Source: Bog-473 sp035534235
GTDB lineage: Bacteria > Actinomycetota > Acidimicrobiia > Acidimicrobiales > RAAP-2
Assembly (NCBI GenBank): GCA_035534235.1
Contig: DATLSH010000014.1
Span: 1 to 64,000, forward strand
Direction: 5' to 3'
DNA: 64,000 nucleotides
Shown: piece after piece, positions 50,329 through 59,530 of the stretch
How positions within the stretch are numbered: position 1 is the stretch's first letter
How the letters are laid out: each line of letters begins with the position of its first letter
Position numbers and translations under genes: made by a program
The notes under the pieces: model-generated
Databases searched by the model: none
The model's input: the letters and a program-made list of their open reading frames with translations, nothing else
What the model was told of the DNA's origin: nothing

Positions 50329-51291
50329 CTACTGGCCGCGTTCTTCCAGCCAATGCTCGGCGTCGATGGCGGCCATGCACCCCGAGCCGGCCGAGGTGAC
50401 GGCCTGACGGTAGAAGTGGTCCTGGACGTCGCCGCAGGCGAACACCCCGTCGACGTTGGTGCGCGACGAGCGCCCGAAGGTCTTCACGTACCCGTTGTCC
50501 TCCAGCTCGACCTGCCCCTTGAGCAGGGCGCTGTTGGGCTCGTGCCCGATGGCCACGAAGAGACCGGTGACCGCGAGTTCCGAGGTGGCTCCCGAGACGG
50601 TGTCCTCCACCCGGAGGCCGCTCACCTTGGTGTCCCCCAGGACATCGGTGATGACGGAGTTCCACAGGAACTCGATCTTGGGGTTGGCGAAGGCCCGGTC
50701 CTGCATGATCTTGGAGGCCCGCAGGGCGTCCCGCCGGTGGACCACGGTGACCTTGGAGGCGAAGCGGGTGAGGAACAGGGCCTCCTCAAGGGCGGAGTCG
50801 CCCCCGCCCGCCACGGCGATGTGCTGCTCGCGGAAGAAGAAGCCGTCACAGGTGGCGCAGGTCGAGACCCCGTAGCCGAGGAGGCGGTCCTCGTTCGGGC
50901 AACCCAGCATGAGGGAGCGGGCACCGGTGGCGATGATGAGCGCATCGGTCAGCACGGTGGGCTCATCGGCGTCGGGAGCGCCCACCCACAGGGCGAAGGG
51001 CGAGGAGGCCAGCTCGAGCCGGCTGACCTTGGCCGTGCGCAGTTCGGCGCCGAAGCGCAGGGCCTGGGCCCGCATGATGCCCATGAGCTCGGGACCCATG
51101 ATCCCGTCGACGAAGCCGGGGTAGTTCTCCACGTCGGTGGTCAGCATGAGCTGGCCGCCGGGCTGGTCACTGTCGGAAGAGGGCTCACCCTCAATGACCA
51201 GGGGCAACAGCTGGGCCCGGGCCGTGTAGATGGCGGCCGTCAGACCGGCCGGCCCGCTCCCGATGACCACCAGCTTGCGCCGTTCAGGCAT
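50329..51291 (-). CDS. trxB: Thioredoxin reductase
   Basis: A 320-residue flavoprotein. FAD-binding GSGPAGLTAAIYTARA, redox pair in STCATCDGFFF, NADPH-binding VAGGGDSALEEALFL, and the C-terminal FACGDVQDHFYRQAVTSAGSGCMAAIDAEHWL. It transfers electrons from NADPH to thioredoxin. The start overlaps the upstream membrane-protein gene by eight bases. Confidence 0.97.
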   Translation of the reverse strand: MPERRKLVVIGSGPAGLTAAIYTARAQLLPLVIEGEPSSDSDQPGGQLMLTTDVENYPGFVDGIMGPELMGIMRAQALRFGAELRTAKVSRLELASSPFALWVGAPDADEPTVLTDALIIATGARSLMLGCPNEDRLLGYGVSTCATCDGFFFREQHIAVAGGGDSALEEALFLTRFASKVTVVHRRDALRASKIMQDRAFANPKIEFLWNSVITDVLGDTKVSGLRVEDTVSGATSELAVTGLFVAIGHEPNSALLKGQVELEDNGYVKTFGRSSRTNVDGVFACGDVQDHFYRQAVTSAGSGCMAAIDAEHWLEERGQ

Positions 51292-51604
51292 CGGGTGTCA
51301 CCCCGCGGCGGGAATAGAGGATGGCGCCGGCCGCAGAGAAGAGGGTGCCGAGCACGAGATAGGAGATCCACACCTTGTGGTCGAAGGGGATGCGGAAGGC
51401 GGTGGTCAGGCGGATGAAGCCGACGCAGGCCCACACCAGCACGGCCAGGGTGACGACCGAGATGATGACCCCGAACACCACCCCGCGGGCGGCCACAATG
51501 GCCGGGCGGACCGCCTTGTCGTTGACGGTGGCCACCACCGTGTCGATGGTGTCAAGGGCACGGGCGGACAAGCCGTCGGCGAAGGAAAGGTCGTTCTCGG
51601 GCAC
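51284..51604 (-). CDS. Small membrane protein, unknown function
   Basis: A 106-residue protein with two membrane helices, about 41-65 (GVVFGVIISVVTLAVLVWACVGFI) and 78-98 (VWISYLVLGTLFSAAGAILYS), and a hydrophilic N-terminus. I recognise no named family. It overlaps trxB by eight bases and lies 9 bases after degV, so it is part of the murJ-trx operon. It holds the place where mycobacteria keep sigM and its anti-sigma factor, but looks like neither. Confidence 0.75.
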   Translation of the reverse strand: MPENDLSFADGLSARALDTIDTVVATVNDKAVRPAIVAARGVVFGVIISVVTLAVLVWACVGFIRLTTAFRIPFDHKVWISYLVLGTLFSAAGAILYSRRGVTPDA

Positions 51605-51613
51605 GGAGTGAGA

Positions 51614-52474
51614 TTAGTCGCCGTTCTCCGCTGCGCCCGCGGCCTCTATGTAGCAGACCCCCACCGTGTTGGGGCCCGTGTGGGTGCCCACCACCGGACC
51701 GAGTTGCACCGACACCAGCGGGTGCTCGGTGTGCACGGCACCGAGGCGGGCGAGGACATCGGCGATGTCGTCACAGGCCCCGTCGGCCACGGCCAGGCGT
51801 TCCAGCGGGGCGTCCGCCGTCACCTTGGTGGTCAGGTAGGCCAACGCACGGCCCCTCGTGCGCTGCTTGGACTCCTCGGCCACCTCACCGTCCTTGACCT
51901 GGATCACCGGCTTGATGCTGAGCAGGGAGCCGATCAGGGCCTGGGCCCCGCCGATGCGCCCGCCCCGCTGCAGGTGCTCCAGCCCACCGAGCACACCGTA
52001 GACGTGCACGCGACTGATCCGACTTTCCGTGGCGGCCACCAGGTCGTCCAGGACGGCGCCCGCCTCGGCCTCCTCGGAGGCGGCGATGACCAGGAGGCCT
52101 TGTCCCATGGTGAGCGAGCGGGTGTCGACGACGCGCACCGGGATCGCGCTGAACGTGCCGGCCGCGGTGAGCGCGGAGCCGTAGGTCCCCGAGACCCCCG
52201 AGGAGAGGGTGAGGCACAGCACCGCCTCCGCGCCATCGTCGGCCGCCTGCTGGAAGGCCGCCAGGAAGGATCCGGGTGAGGGGGCGGCCGTCTCGGGCAG
52301 CGCCCCCTTGCCGGCACAGCGCTGCCAGAACTCGTCGGGGCTCAGCTGGCGGCGGTCCTCCAATTCCTCGCTGCCGAAACGGATGGTCAGGGGTACGACG
52401 ATGATGTGGTGCTCCTTGACCAGCGCGTCGGTCAGGTCGCAGGCACTGTCGGTCACGATGTGGACGCCGGGCAT
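51614..52474 (-). CDS. DegV family protein (fatty-acid binding)
   Basis: A 286-residue DegV-type protein. It starts VHIVTDSACDLTDALVKEH, then PLTIRFGSEELED, AAPSPGSFLAAFQ and the fold-2 region VVDTRSLTMGQGLLVIAASE, as in the family that binds fatty acids for phosphorylation by FakA-type kinases. ATG 52474 has no good ribosome site; the frame is open to 52567 but the extension is not family-like. Follows murJ with overlap-scale spacing. Confidence 0.9.
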   Translation of the reverse strand: MPGVHIVTDSACDLTDALVKEHHIIVVPLTIRFGSEELEDRRQLSPDEFWQRCAGKGALPETAAPSPGSFLAAFQQAADDGAEAVLCLTLSSGVSGTYGSALTAAGTFSAIPVRVVDTRSLTMGQGLLVIAASEEAEAGAVLDDLVAATESRISRVHVYGVLGGLEHLQRGGRIGGAQALIGSLLSIKPVIQVKDGEVAEESKQRTRGRALAYLTTKVTADAPLERLAVADGACDDIADVLARLGAVHTEHPLVSVQLGPVVGTHTGPNTVGVCYIEAAGAAENGD

Positions 52475-52541
52475 GGGGGGAGTCTGCCACGGCCCGGCCG
52501 GGTGGATCAGCCCTGGCGGGGACTCACAGCGGGGCCCGGGA

Positions 52542-54212
52542 TCAGCCCGTCGGCCGCCGGGAGTCATGGCGGCGCCCCAGCCAGATGATCAGCCCGACGT
52601 AGGTGGCGAGCCCGGTCACGACCGAGGCGGTCACCCGGGCCAGCAGGCCCACGTCCCCGGTGGCACCCGAGAGGTTGGAGACCACGAGCACGACCATCCC
52701 CATGGGCAGAGAGGCCACCGCGACCCGCCGCAGCGGGATCCAGGTGGCGGCCGGCCCCAGGTGGCCGAACCACCGCCTGAGTAGGGCCAATCCGGCCAGC
52801 GCGGCCGCGCTGTAGGCCACCGACAGCGAGAGGGCCAGCCCGCGCACCCCGAGCGGGCCGACCAGTACGACGGCCAGCGCGATGTTGAGGGCGTTCTCCC
52901 CCAAGTAAAGGAAGAAGGCCACCTTCGTGCGTTGCATGGACTGCAGGACGCGCACGATGTAGAGGTAGGTGCAGAAGCCGGGAAGCCCGAGGGCGAACAT
53001 GGCCAGCGCGGCACCGGTGTCGGCCGTCTGGGCCGGGGTGCTGTGCCCGTGGCCCAGGAGCAGTGCCACGGCCGGCTTGGCCAGCAGCAGCATCCCCACG
53101 GCGGAGGGGACGATCAGGGCCAACATGGCGCGCAACCCGGTGGCCAGCCGGCTCACGAAGGCCTCCCGGCGACCGGCCGACCAGCGCTCGGCCAGGTCGG
53201 GCGTGACCACCGACATGATGGTGACGGCCACCACGCCGTAGGGGAGCTGCAGGAAGGCGTAGGCGTAGGTGTAGGAAGAGACCGGGTCGGGTCCCGACGC
53301 CGTGCCGGCCAGGAGGAGGACCACGAAGAGGGCAATCTGGTTCGCCACCACGAAGCCCAGGGTCCACCCGCCCAGGCGCACCACGGTGCGCAGCGCGGTG
53401 TCGCGCAGGTCCCAGTTCCAGCGCAGCAACCCGAGCCGGGCTTGCCGGAGGCTCGGCAGGAGAGCCACCCCCTGGAGCACCACCCCGAGCGAGGTGCCCA
53501 GCCCGAGGAGGACAAGCTGGTCCCGCCGTCCCTGGACGCTGGCCAGGTCGGCCCCGGTGCCGGCCCACCGGCCGAACCAGATCAGGACCCCGATGCAGAC
53601 CAGGTTGTTGACGATCGGGGCCCAGGCCACGGCCACGAAGCGACGGCGGGTGTTGAGGAGTGCCCCGCCCAGGGCGAACAGCCCGTAGGCCGCGATCTGG
53701 ATCATGAACCAGCGCAGCAGCGTGGTGGCCACGTCCCGCTCGGCCAGGACCTGGTGGACCTGGTGGGCGTGGGCCCGGGTATCGAGCGCGGTCAGGGCGG
53801 CGATGAACTCGGGCGCCAGCACCAGGGTAACCGCCGTGGCGCCCAGGAGGACGACCACCGACAAGGTGAGCACCGCCGAAATTGAGGCGAAGGCCTCCGG
53901 CTCCTCCCGCCTGGTGAGTTGGGCCACGAAGACCGGGATGAACGTGGCCGACAGCACGCCGCCAAGGACGATGTCGTACAGGATGTTGGGTGTGGTGTTG
54001 GCCAGGTTGAAGGCGTCGGCCAGGTGCGTTTGGCCCAGGGCCCAGGCCAGGGCCACAATGCGCAGCAGCCCGGTCAGGCGCGAGGCGCCCGTGCCGATGG
54101 CGACGTAGGTGGCGGCCCGGCGCAGGGGGGTGCGTGCGGCCCGGCGGGGGGAAGCCACGCTCAGTGGGCTCGGGGCCGGCGCCGCCGGGACCGGCGCCAC
54201 GTCCTGACCCAC
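52542..54212 (-). CDS. murJ: Lipid II flippase MurJ
   Basis: A 556-residue MATE-like polytopic membrane protein of the MurJ/MviN family, with about 13-14 helices. Its start has ASRLTGLLRIVALAWALGQTHLADAFNLANTTPNILYDIVLGGVLSATFIPVF, the family's opening helices. It exports lipid II. In actinobacteria an FHA/kinase-regulated C-terminal pseudokinase is often attached; this one lacks it. It overlaps the end of the DUF6049 gene by about 52 bases. A start nearer residue 19 would remove the overlap. Confidence 0.93.
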   Translation of the reverse strand: MGQDVAPVPAAPAPSPLSVASPRRAARTPLRRAATYVAIGTGASRLTGLLRIVALAWALGQTHLADAFNLANTTPNILYDIVLGGVLSATFIPVFVAQLTRREEPEAFASISAVLTLSVVVLLGATAVTLVLAPEFIAALTALDTRAHAHQVHQVLAERDVATTLLRWFMIQIAAYGLFALGGALLNTRRRFVAVAWAPIVNNLVCIGVLIWFGRWAGTGADLASVQGRRDQLVLLGLGTSLGVVLQGVALLPSLRQARLGLLRWNWDLRDTALRTVVRLGGWTLGFVVANQIALFVVLLLAGTASGPDPVSSYTYAYAFLQLPYGVVAVTIMSVVTPDLAERWSAGRREAFVSRLATGLRAMLALIVPSAVGMLLLAKPAVALLLGHGHSTPAQTADTGAALAMFALGLPGFCTYLYIVRVLQSMQRTKVAFFLYLGENALNIALAVVLVGPLGVRGLALSLSVAYSAAALAGLALLRRWFGHLGPAATWIPLRRVAVASLPMGMVVLVVSNLSGATGDVGLLARVTASVVTGLATYVGLIIWLGRRHDSRRPTG

Positions 54213-56218
54213 CAGAACAAGAGGACCAGACCGGCAAGCACGGTGAGCGCGACCCCCACAATGGAGATGGCGGTGGAGTGCACGGTCACCACGGCGTGGG
54301 CCACCACAAGTTGACCGTCGGGTGTGCGCAGGGTCACGTCAATGGGAAGCCGGTCACCCGACGAAATGGCCTGGGCCTGCACCCGGACCGAGGTGGTGGG
54401 GCGGTCGAGGTGCAGCGTCCTGGTCCTGCCGTCGGGAAATTTGAACTTGTCGCTGTCGAGCGACATGACCACGGTCACGCCGAAGTTGGCCGACGAGAGC
54501 ACCGTGATCGGGATGGGCGCCGTGCGCGAAGTGAAGGTGACGGTGCGCTCGCTGGCCAGCGAAATGCTGCCCACCTGGTGGTCGAACGCGCGCATGTAGG
54601 TACTGATGGCCGCCGCGCGCTGGGTGGTGCTCAGGCCCTGGGCTTCGGCGGAGAGCAGCCCATCGGACAGCCCGTCCAGTGCCGGCGGGTGACCCGAGAC
54701 GGCCCCGGAGAAGGAGACCAGTTCCTGTCGGGCCGCCATGATCCTCTGGGCGGCGCCGGCACTGATCCGCCCCCTCCCGGTGGCACCCGTTTGCAATCCG
54801 AGGGACGACGGCTCCCTGTTGCCACCGGCGGGCACCTGGGCGAAGAACTGGCTCACCGTCACCGGTGTCAGGGCCGGGTCGCCGGTCAAGCCGGTGAGCA
54901 GCGTTTCCATGAACGCGCCGGCAGGCTGCCATCCCGCTGGGGGGACCACCACCACGCCGCGCGGATCGGAGAGGAAGGCATTCTCGAAGTGGACGAAGGA
55001 CAACCCCCCGAGCAGCTGGTCGGCGGCCAGGGTGGGGTCGCCCGGATCGGCGGTGAAGAGGCTGTCCAGCGCCCCGTTGGCCGTGGCCGCCCGGAAGCGG
55101 CCGGTGCGCCCCAGGTCGAGGGTGAAGGGCTGGGCGAAGGTGGTGTTGGCCGGGCCCCCGGGGGCCACGGCCCGGTCGTTGAGCACCAGCTGTCCGGCGC
55201 CGACTGCAGCCAGGCCGGCGGCGAGGTCAGTGCTGTCGGCCGCGGAGAGGGTGGAAGCCGTGTCGACCCACAGCCCCCCGCCCGGATGGAGCCCACCCTC
55301 CTTGAGCAGCTGGGTCCCCCGGCCCAGCTGGGCCGCGATCTCCCCGGTCAGCCCGGCCCCGATGAGGGCGGCCAGGCCGATGGGGACGTAGGGCGCGTCC
55401 AGGAGCTGATCGGCGCCGCCCGACCCGCCCGAGGGGGTGGTCACATCGGCCAGTTGGGCCAGCGCACGTGTGTCGGCGCGTCCACTCAGCCCGAGAAGGG
55501 TGGGCACGGCCGCCGGGCTCACGTCGACGGTCACCGGCACGGCACGGTGGGCCGCCAGGGCGGCCGCCATGGCGCCCGCCCCGGGCCCGCGCACCGGGGC
55601 GATCACGCAGACCCGCAGTGGACCGCCGGCCCCGGTCGGGCCGGCGGGCTCCTGGTAGGTGAGGAAGGTGGTGAACCGCGCCAGGGGGTTGGACGAACCC
55701 TTGCGGAGCAGGGCCACAGAGACCGGGTACACGTCGCCGCAGACCCCGGTGTCCGCGGTGCAGCCGAGGTCCACGGTCGGGTCACCGGCCGCGCACTTCG
55801 CCCCGGCGCCCGGGCCCGGTGCCGGTGCACCGGCCGTGCTGTCGGGCAGGACCGCCACGCAGGTGGAGGCGGAGCGCCCGTCGGCAGCGGCGGTCACCGC
55901 CACGTCGTTGAGCCGCAAGAGGATTCCCTTCTGCGGCGTGGCTGCCGTGGCTTGCTCGAATTGGGAGAAGTTGTCTATCCGGCTGAAGAAGGTCACGCTG
56001 ACGTGGAGATCGCGGGTAGGGACGCCGTTCCCCCGGACGCCCAGCGCCAGGGAGAACCAGGGTTGGGTGGGGGTCACCCAGGGGGTCTGGGACACCAGGA
56101 CGAGCGGCGGGCCCCCAGCCGGAGCCTGCGGCGAGGCGATGGCGGGAGCGCCTCCCGCGACAACGGCAGTGGACAGGACCAGCGTGCAGAGGGCGGCCTT
56201 GGCCCAGCGCATCGACAC
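54161..56218 (-). CDS. DUF6049 family exported, membrane-anchored protein
   Basis: A 685-residue protein with a signal peptide (WAKAALCTLVLSTAVVAGGAPAIA), a long exterior region, and one C-terminal membrane helix (ISIVGVALTVLAGLVLLFWWV) followed by RTWRRSRRRRPRAH. The layout and the place upstream of murJ and divergent from pcnA match DUF6049 of actinobacteria, function unknown but thought to belong to wall assembly. The first gene of the minus-strand run to cwlM. Confidence 0.85.
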   Translation of the reverse strand: MSMRWAKAALCTLVLSTAVVAGGAPAIASPQAPAGGPPLVLVSQTPWVTPTQPWFSLALGVRGNGVPTRDLHVSVTFFSRIDNFSQFEQATAATPQKGILLRLNDVAVTAAADGRSASTCVAVLPDSTAGAPAPGPGAGAKCAAGDPTVDLGCTADTGVCGDVYPVSVALLRKGSSNPLARFTTFLTYQEPAGPTGAGGPLRVCVIAPVRGPGAGAMAAALAAHRAVPVTVDVSPAAVPTLLGLSGRADTRALAQLADVTTPSGGSGGADQLLDAPYVPIGLAALIGAGLTGEIAAQLGRGTQLLKEGGLHPGGGLWVDTASTLSAADSTDLAAGLAAVGAGQLVLNDRAVAPGGPANTTFAQPFTLDLGRTGRFRAATANGALDSLFTADPGDPTLAADQLLGGLSFVHFENAFLSDPRGVVVVPPAGWQPAGAFMETLLTGLTGDPALTPVTVSQFFAQVPAGGNREPSSLGLQTGATGRGRISAGAAQRIMAARQELVSFSGAVSGHPPALDGLSDGLLSAEAQGLSTTQRAAAISTYMRAFDHQVGSISLASERTVTFTSRTAPIPITVLSSANFGVTVVMSLDSDKFKFPDGRTRTLHLDRPTTSVRVQAQAISSGDRLPIDVTLRTPDGQLVVAHAVVTVHSTAISIVGVALTVLAGLVLLFWWVRTWRRSRRRRPRAH

Positions 56219-56252
56219 AGGGACACGCTAGAGGGCGCACTACCGTGGGCGG

Positions 56253-57650
56253 GTGGAGTCCCCATCGGTGCCAGAACGGTTCCGCCCCCTGCTGGCCGCT
56301 ACCAGTGACCTGGCCCGGCGGTTCACCGGCGCGGGGAGATCCCTCTATCTGGTCGGCGGCTCGGTGCGCGACGCGCTGTTCCCCGCCGGGACGCGGGAGA
56401 ACACCGACTACGACCTGACCACCGACGCCCGGCCCGAGGAGATTGAGCGGCTGCTGCGCGGCTGGGCCGATGTCGTGTGGACCCAGGGGGCCCGTTTCGG
56501 CACCATCGGCTGCCGCAAGGACGCTCAGGTCTTTGAGGTCACCACACACCGGGCCGAGGTCTACGTGCCCGAGTCACGCCAGCCCACGGTGTCCTTCGGC
56601 GACGACATAGTGGAGGATCTCTCCCGGCGCGATTTCACCGTGAACGCGCTGGCCCTGCGCCTGCCCGACATGGAGCTGGTGGACCCCTTCGACGGGCTGG
56701 GTGACCTGGCCTCGGGCCGCTTGCGCACGCCGCTCGACCCGGAGGTGTCCTTCGGCGACGACCCCCTGCGCATGCTCCGGGCGGCCCGCTTCACCGCCCG
56801 CTTCTCGCTGAAACCCGAACCGGCGCTGGAGGCGGCCATCGTGCGCATGCACGACCGCCTCTCCATAGTCTCGGCCGAGCGCATCCGTGACGAGTTGGAC
56901 AAGATCGTGATGGTCGACGCACCGTCGGACGCGCTGTGGTTCATTGTGCGCACGGGGCTGGCCACCGAGTTCCTGCCCGAGCTGCCCGGACTGGCTCTTG
57001 AGCAGGATCCCATCCACCGTCACAAGGACGTCCTGGCCCACACGCTGGCCGTGGTGGACAAGACGTCGAAGGACCGGCTGCTCCGGCTGGCTGCCCTCTT
57101 CCATGACGTGGGCAAGCCCCGCACCCGCGCCATCGGCGAGGGCGGCGTGACCTTCCATCATCACGAGGTGGTGGGGGCCCGCATGACCAGGACCCGCATG
57201 GAGGCGCTTCGCTACCCGGCCGCCGAGGTCGACACGGTGGTGCGCCTGGTCGAGCTCCACCTGCGCTTCCACACCTACCGGTTGGGCTGGACCGACAGGG
57301 CGGTACGGCGCTACGTGCGCGACGCCGGTGACCTGCTCGGGCCGCTCAACGAGCTCACCCGTTGCGACTGCACCACCCGCAACGCCACCAAGGCGAGGGC
57401 CCTGGCCCGGCGCATGGACGAGCTGGAGGCCCGCATCGCCGAGCTCGGTCAGCAGGAGGAGCTGGAGCGCCTGCGTCCCGACCTCACGGGCCATCAGGTC
57501 ATGGAGATCCTCGGCGTGGGACCCGGGCCGGCGATCGGCCGCGCCCTCGGGTTCCTCATGGAGCTCCGCCTGGACGAGGGCCCCCTGGGGGAGGAGGAGG
57601 CTGCGTCGCGGCTCCGGGCGTGGTGGGCCGGGCAACAGTCACTGTCCTGA
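56253..57650 (+). CDS. pcnA: CCA tRNA nucleotidyltransferase with HD domain
   Basis: A 465-residue protein. Nucleotidyltransferase motif LVGGSVRDALFPAG and DYDLTTDARPEEI, then the FTVNALAL and RMLRAARFTARF blocks; a C-terminal HD domain shows HTLAVVDKT and ALFHDVGKPRTR. It adds or repairs the CCA end of tRNA. Starts at GTG 56253, 34 bases from the divergent DUF6049 gene. Symbol by actinobacterial usage; cca would also fit. Confidence 0.92.
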   Translation: MESPSVPERFRPLLAATSDLARRFTGAGRSLYLVGGSVRDALFPAGTRENTDYDLTTDARPEEIERLLRGWADVVWTQGARFGTIGCRKDAQVFEVTTHRAEVYVPESRQPTVSFGDDIVEDLSRRDFTVNALALRLPDMELVDPFDGLGDLASGRLRTPLDPEVSFGDDPLRMLRAARFTARFSLKPEPALEAAIVRMHDRLSIVSAERIRDELDKIVMVDAPSDALWFIVRTGLATEFLPELPGLALEQDPIHRHKDVLAHTLAVVDKTSKDRLLRLAALFHDVGKPRTRAIGEGGVTFHHHEVVGARMTRTRMEALRYPAAEVDTVVRLVELHLRFHTYRLGWTDRAVRRYVRDAGDLLGPLNELTRCDCTTRNATKARALARRMDELEARIAELGQQEELERLRPDLTGHQVMEILGVGPGPAIGRALGFLMELRLDEGPLGEEEAASRLRAWWAGQQSLS

Positions 57651-57671
57651 GCCGGCGGACGCGCCCCCGCT

Positions 57672-58772
57672 TCAGTCGGCCGGCCAGGACTCGCCGCGGC
57701 CCCCTTTGGCGAAGGACTCCACCAGTTCCTGAGCTACGTCGTCGTGGTACTGCACCGGGGGCGACTTCATGAAGTACGCCGACGGCCCGAGCAGCGGGCC
57801 ACCGATGCCGCGGTCGAGGGCCAGCTTGGCGCAGCGCACCGCGTCAATGATGACGCCGGCCGAGTTGGGTGAGTCCCACACCTCAAGCTTGAGCTCAAGG
57901 TTCAGCGGGACGTCACCGAAGTTGCGCCCCTCCATGCGGATGTAGGCCCATTTGCGGTCCTTCAGCCACGGCACATGGTCCGAGGGGCCGATGTGGACGT
58001 CGTCGGCGTCCAGCACACTGTCTTCAATCTGGCTGGTCACCGCCTGGGTCTTGGAGATCTTCTTGGACTCAAGGCGTTCGCGCTCGAGCATGTTCTTGAA
58101 GTCCATGTTCCCGCCCACGTTCAACTGGTAGGTGTGGTCCAGCGCCAACCCGCGGTCCTCGAAGAGCCGGGTCAGGATGCGGTGCACAATGGTGGAGCCG
58201 ACCTGGCTCTTGATGTCGTCACCGACGATCGGCACGCCGGCATCGCGGAACTTGCGGGCCCACACGGGATCCGAGGCGATGAATACGGGGATGGCGTTGA
58301 CGAAGGCCACACCGGCGTCGATGCAGGCCTGGGCGTAGTGGCGCTGGGCCTGCTCGGACCCGACCGGGAGGTAGGAGACCAGGACGTCGGCCTTGGCGTC
58401 GCGCAGAGCCTGGGCCACGTCCACCGGAGCGGCCGGTGACTCCTCGACCACCTCGCGGTAGTACTTGCCCAAGCCGTCGAACGTGGGCCCGCGCTGGACG
58501 GTCACCCCGATTTCGCCCACGTCGGCGAAGCGGATGGTGTTGTTGAGCCCGGCATGCATGGCCTTGCCCAGGTCGGTCCCCACCTTGGTCTGGTCCACGT
58601 CGAAGGCCGCCACCGGGACGAGGTCACGCACGTGGTAGCCCCCGAGCACGACGTTCATCAGGCCGGGCACCGTCTCGTCGGGCTGGGCGTCCTGGTAGTA
58701 CGTGATCCCCTGAATCAGGGAGCTGGCGCAGTTGCCGACGCCGGCGATCGCCAGTCGGATGGGGCTGCTCAT
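57672..58772 (-). CDS. ino1: Inositol-3-phosphate synthase
   Basis: A 366-residue actinobacterial Ino1. NAD-binding IAGVGNCASSLIQGI, then GDDIKSQVGSTIVHRILTRLF, the NVGGNMDFKNML region with catalytic lysines in SKKISKTQAV. It converts glucose-6-phosphate to inositol-1-phosphate, the precursor of phosphatidylinositol and mycothiol. ATG 58772 has GGAGGAG ahead and overlaps the PadR gene end by four bases, so they are co-transcribed, as in mycobacteria. Confidence 0.96.
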   Translation of the reverse strand: MSSPIRLAIAGVGNCASSLIQGITYYQDAQPDETVPGLMNVVLGGYHVRDLVPVAAFDVDQTKVGTDLGKAMHAGLNNTIRFADVGEIGVTVQRGPTFDGLGKYYREVVEESPAAPVDVAQALRDAKADVLVSYLPVGSEQAQRHYAQACIDAGVAFVNAIPVFIASDPVWARKFRDAGVPIVGDDIKSQVGSTIVHRILTRLFEDRGLALDHTYQLNVGGNMDFKNMLERERLESKKISKTQAVTSQIEDSVLDADDVHIGPSDHVPWLKDRKWAYIRMEGRNFGDVPLNLELKLEVWDSPNSAGVIIDAVRCAKLALDRGIGGPLLGPSAYFMKSPPVQYHDDVAQELVESFAKGGRGESWPAD

Positions 58773-59407
58773 CGGGTGTCTCCTCCATAGGTCAACCCGA
58801 TCGTGACCGGGTGGGTGTTGGTACGTTCGGCGGCAATGAGGCGGTCGAGCCAGGCGATGTCCTGGGCCACGCTGTCGGCCGTGTGCTGCACCACCGAGCG
58901 CGCGTAGACGTCGAGGTCGGGGCTGTGCCCTTCGGTTTCGGCCAGGCGTTGGACCAGTTGGGCCCGGCGGCGCTCCAGCAGGGCGAGCCGGGCTTGGGGA
59001 GCCAGGTGGCGGGCGAAGGCCAGGTGGAGGCCGAAGCTGCGGGCGTCGTCGACGGAGCCGCCGTCGGCCAGCAGCTCGGTGAAGAGCAGCCGGCCCTTCT
59101 CGGTGATCCGGTAGACCTTCTTGCCCCGGCGCGAGCGTGCAGGGGAGTGGAGGCGGGCCCGCATGACCGCCAGCTCTCCGCTGAGAGAGCCGGTGGGCGG
59201 TGCAGGAGCCGACCCGGTGACCCCGGGGACCGCCTGACCCTCGGTGGCCACCACCGCGCCCGACTTCTCCAGCCGGGTCAGCGCCGGATAGATCGATCCG
59301 AACGAGACGTTGGCCAGAATGCCCAGGTTGTCCCGGAGCTGCCGCCTGATCTCGTAGCCGTGGAGGTCCTTCTCTTCGAGGAGTCCCAGGATTGCCATGT
59401 CCAACAT
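58769..59407 (-). CDS. PadR-family transcriptional regulator
   Basis: A 212-residue PadR regulator: N-terminal winged helix (ILGLLEEKDLHGYEIRRQLRDNLGILANVSFGSIYPALTRLEKSGAV) and a C-terminal helical dimer domain (vinculin-like AphA type). Upstream of ino1, as in Mycobacterium, where it is thought to control inositol synthesis. A palindrome (CTATATCG-GAT-CGATATAG) lies ten bases before the start. There is little room for a ribosome site, so the mRNA may be leaderless or nearly so. Confidence 0.93.
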   Translation of the reverse strand: MLDMAILGLLEEKDLHGYEIRRQLRDNLGILANVSFGSIYPALTRLEKSGAVVATEGQAVPGVTGSAPAPPTGSLSGELAVMRARLHSPARSRRGKKVYRITEKGRLLFTELLADGGSVDDARSFGLHLAFARHLAPQARLALLERRRAQLVQRLAETEGHSPDLDVYARSVVQHTADSVAQDIAWLDRLIAAERTNTHPVTIGLTYGGDTR

Positions 59408-59416
59408 TGCGAATCA

Positions 59417-59435
59417 CTATATCGGATCGATATAG
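59417..59435. promoter_or_regulatory. Operator palindrome for the PadR regulator
   Basis: CTATATCG (59417-59424) and CGATATAG (59428-59435) are perfect 8-base arms around GAT. It starts ten bases before the PadR start codon. AT-rich palindromes next to PadR genes are the usual self-operators; the TATA-like arms may also overlap the -10 element. Control of the padR-ino1 operon is inferred. Confidence 0.8.
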
Positions 59436-59530
59436 CGTAGTAAACAGTTCTGTCACCTGATGATCACTGAGCAGCCCGATTGCCCGACCATGGGCGGTCC
59501 TTTCCGTGCGTGAGGGGTAGCCTGGCGCCC

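Noticed and set aside
52564..54261. Minus-strand frame shifted against murJ
   Set aside because: Same strand, wrong frame of murJ; Arg/Pro/Gly-rich, no membrane helices.
54134..56308. 724-codon plus-strand open frame opposite the DUF6049 gene
   Set aside because: Antisense shadow of a high-GC gene with Gly/Arg/His-rich composition; the minus frame has a signal peptide and C-terminal membrane helix.
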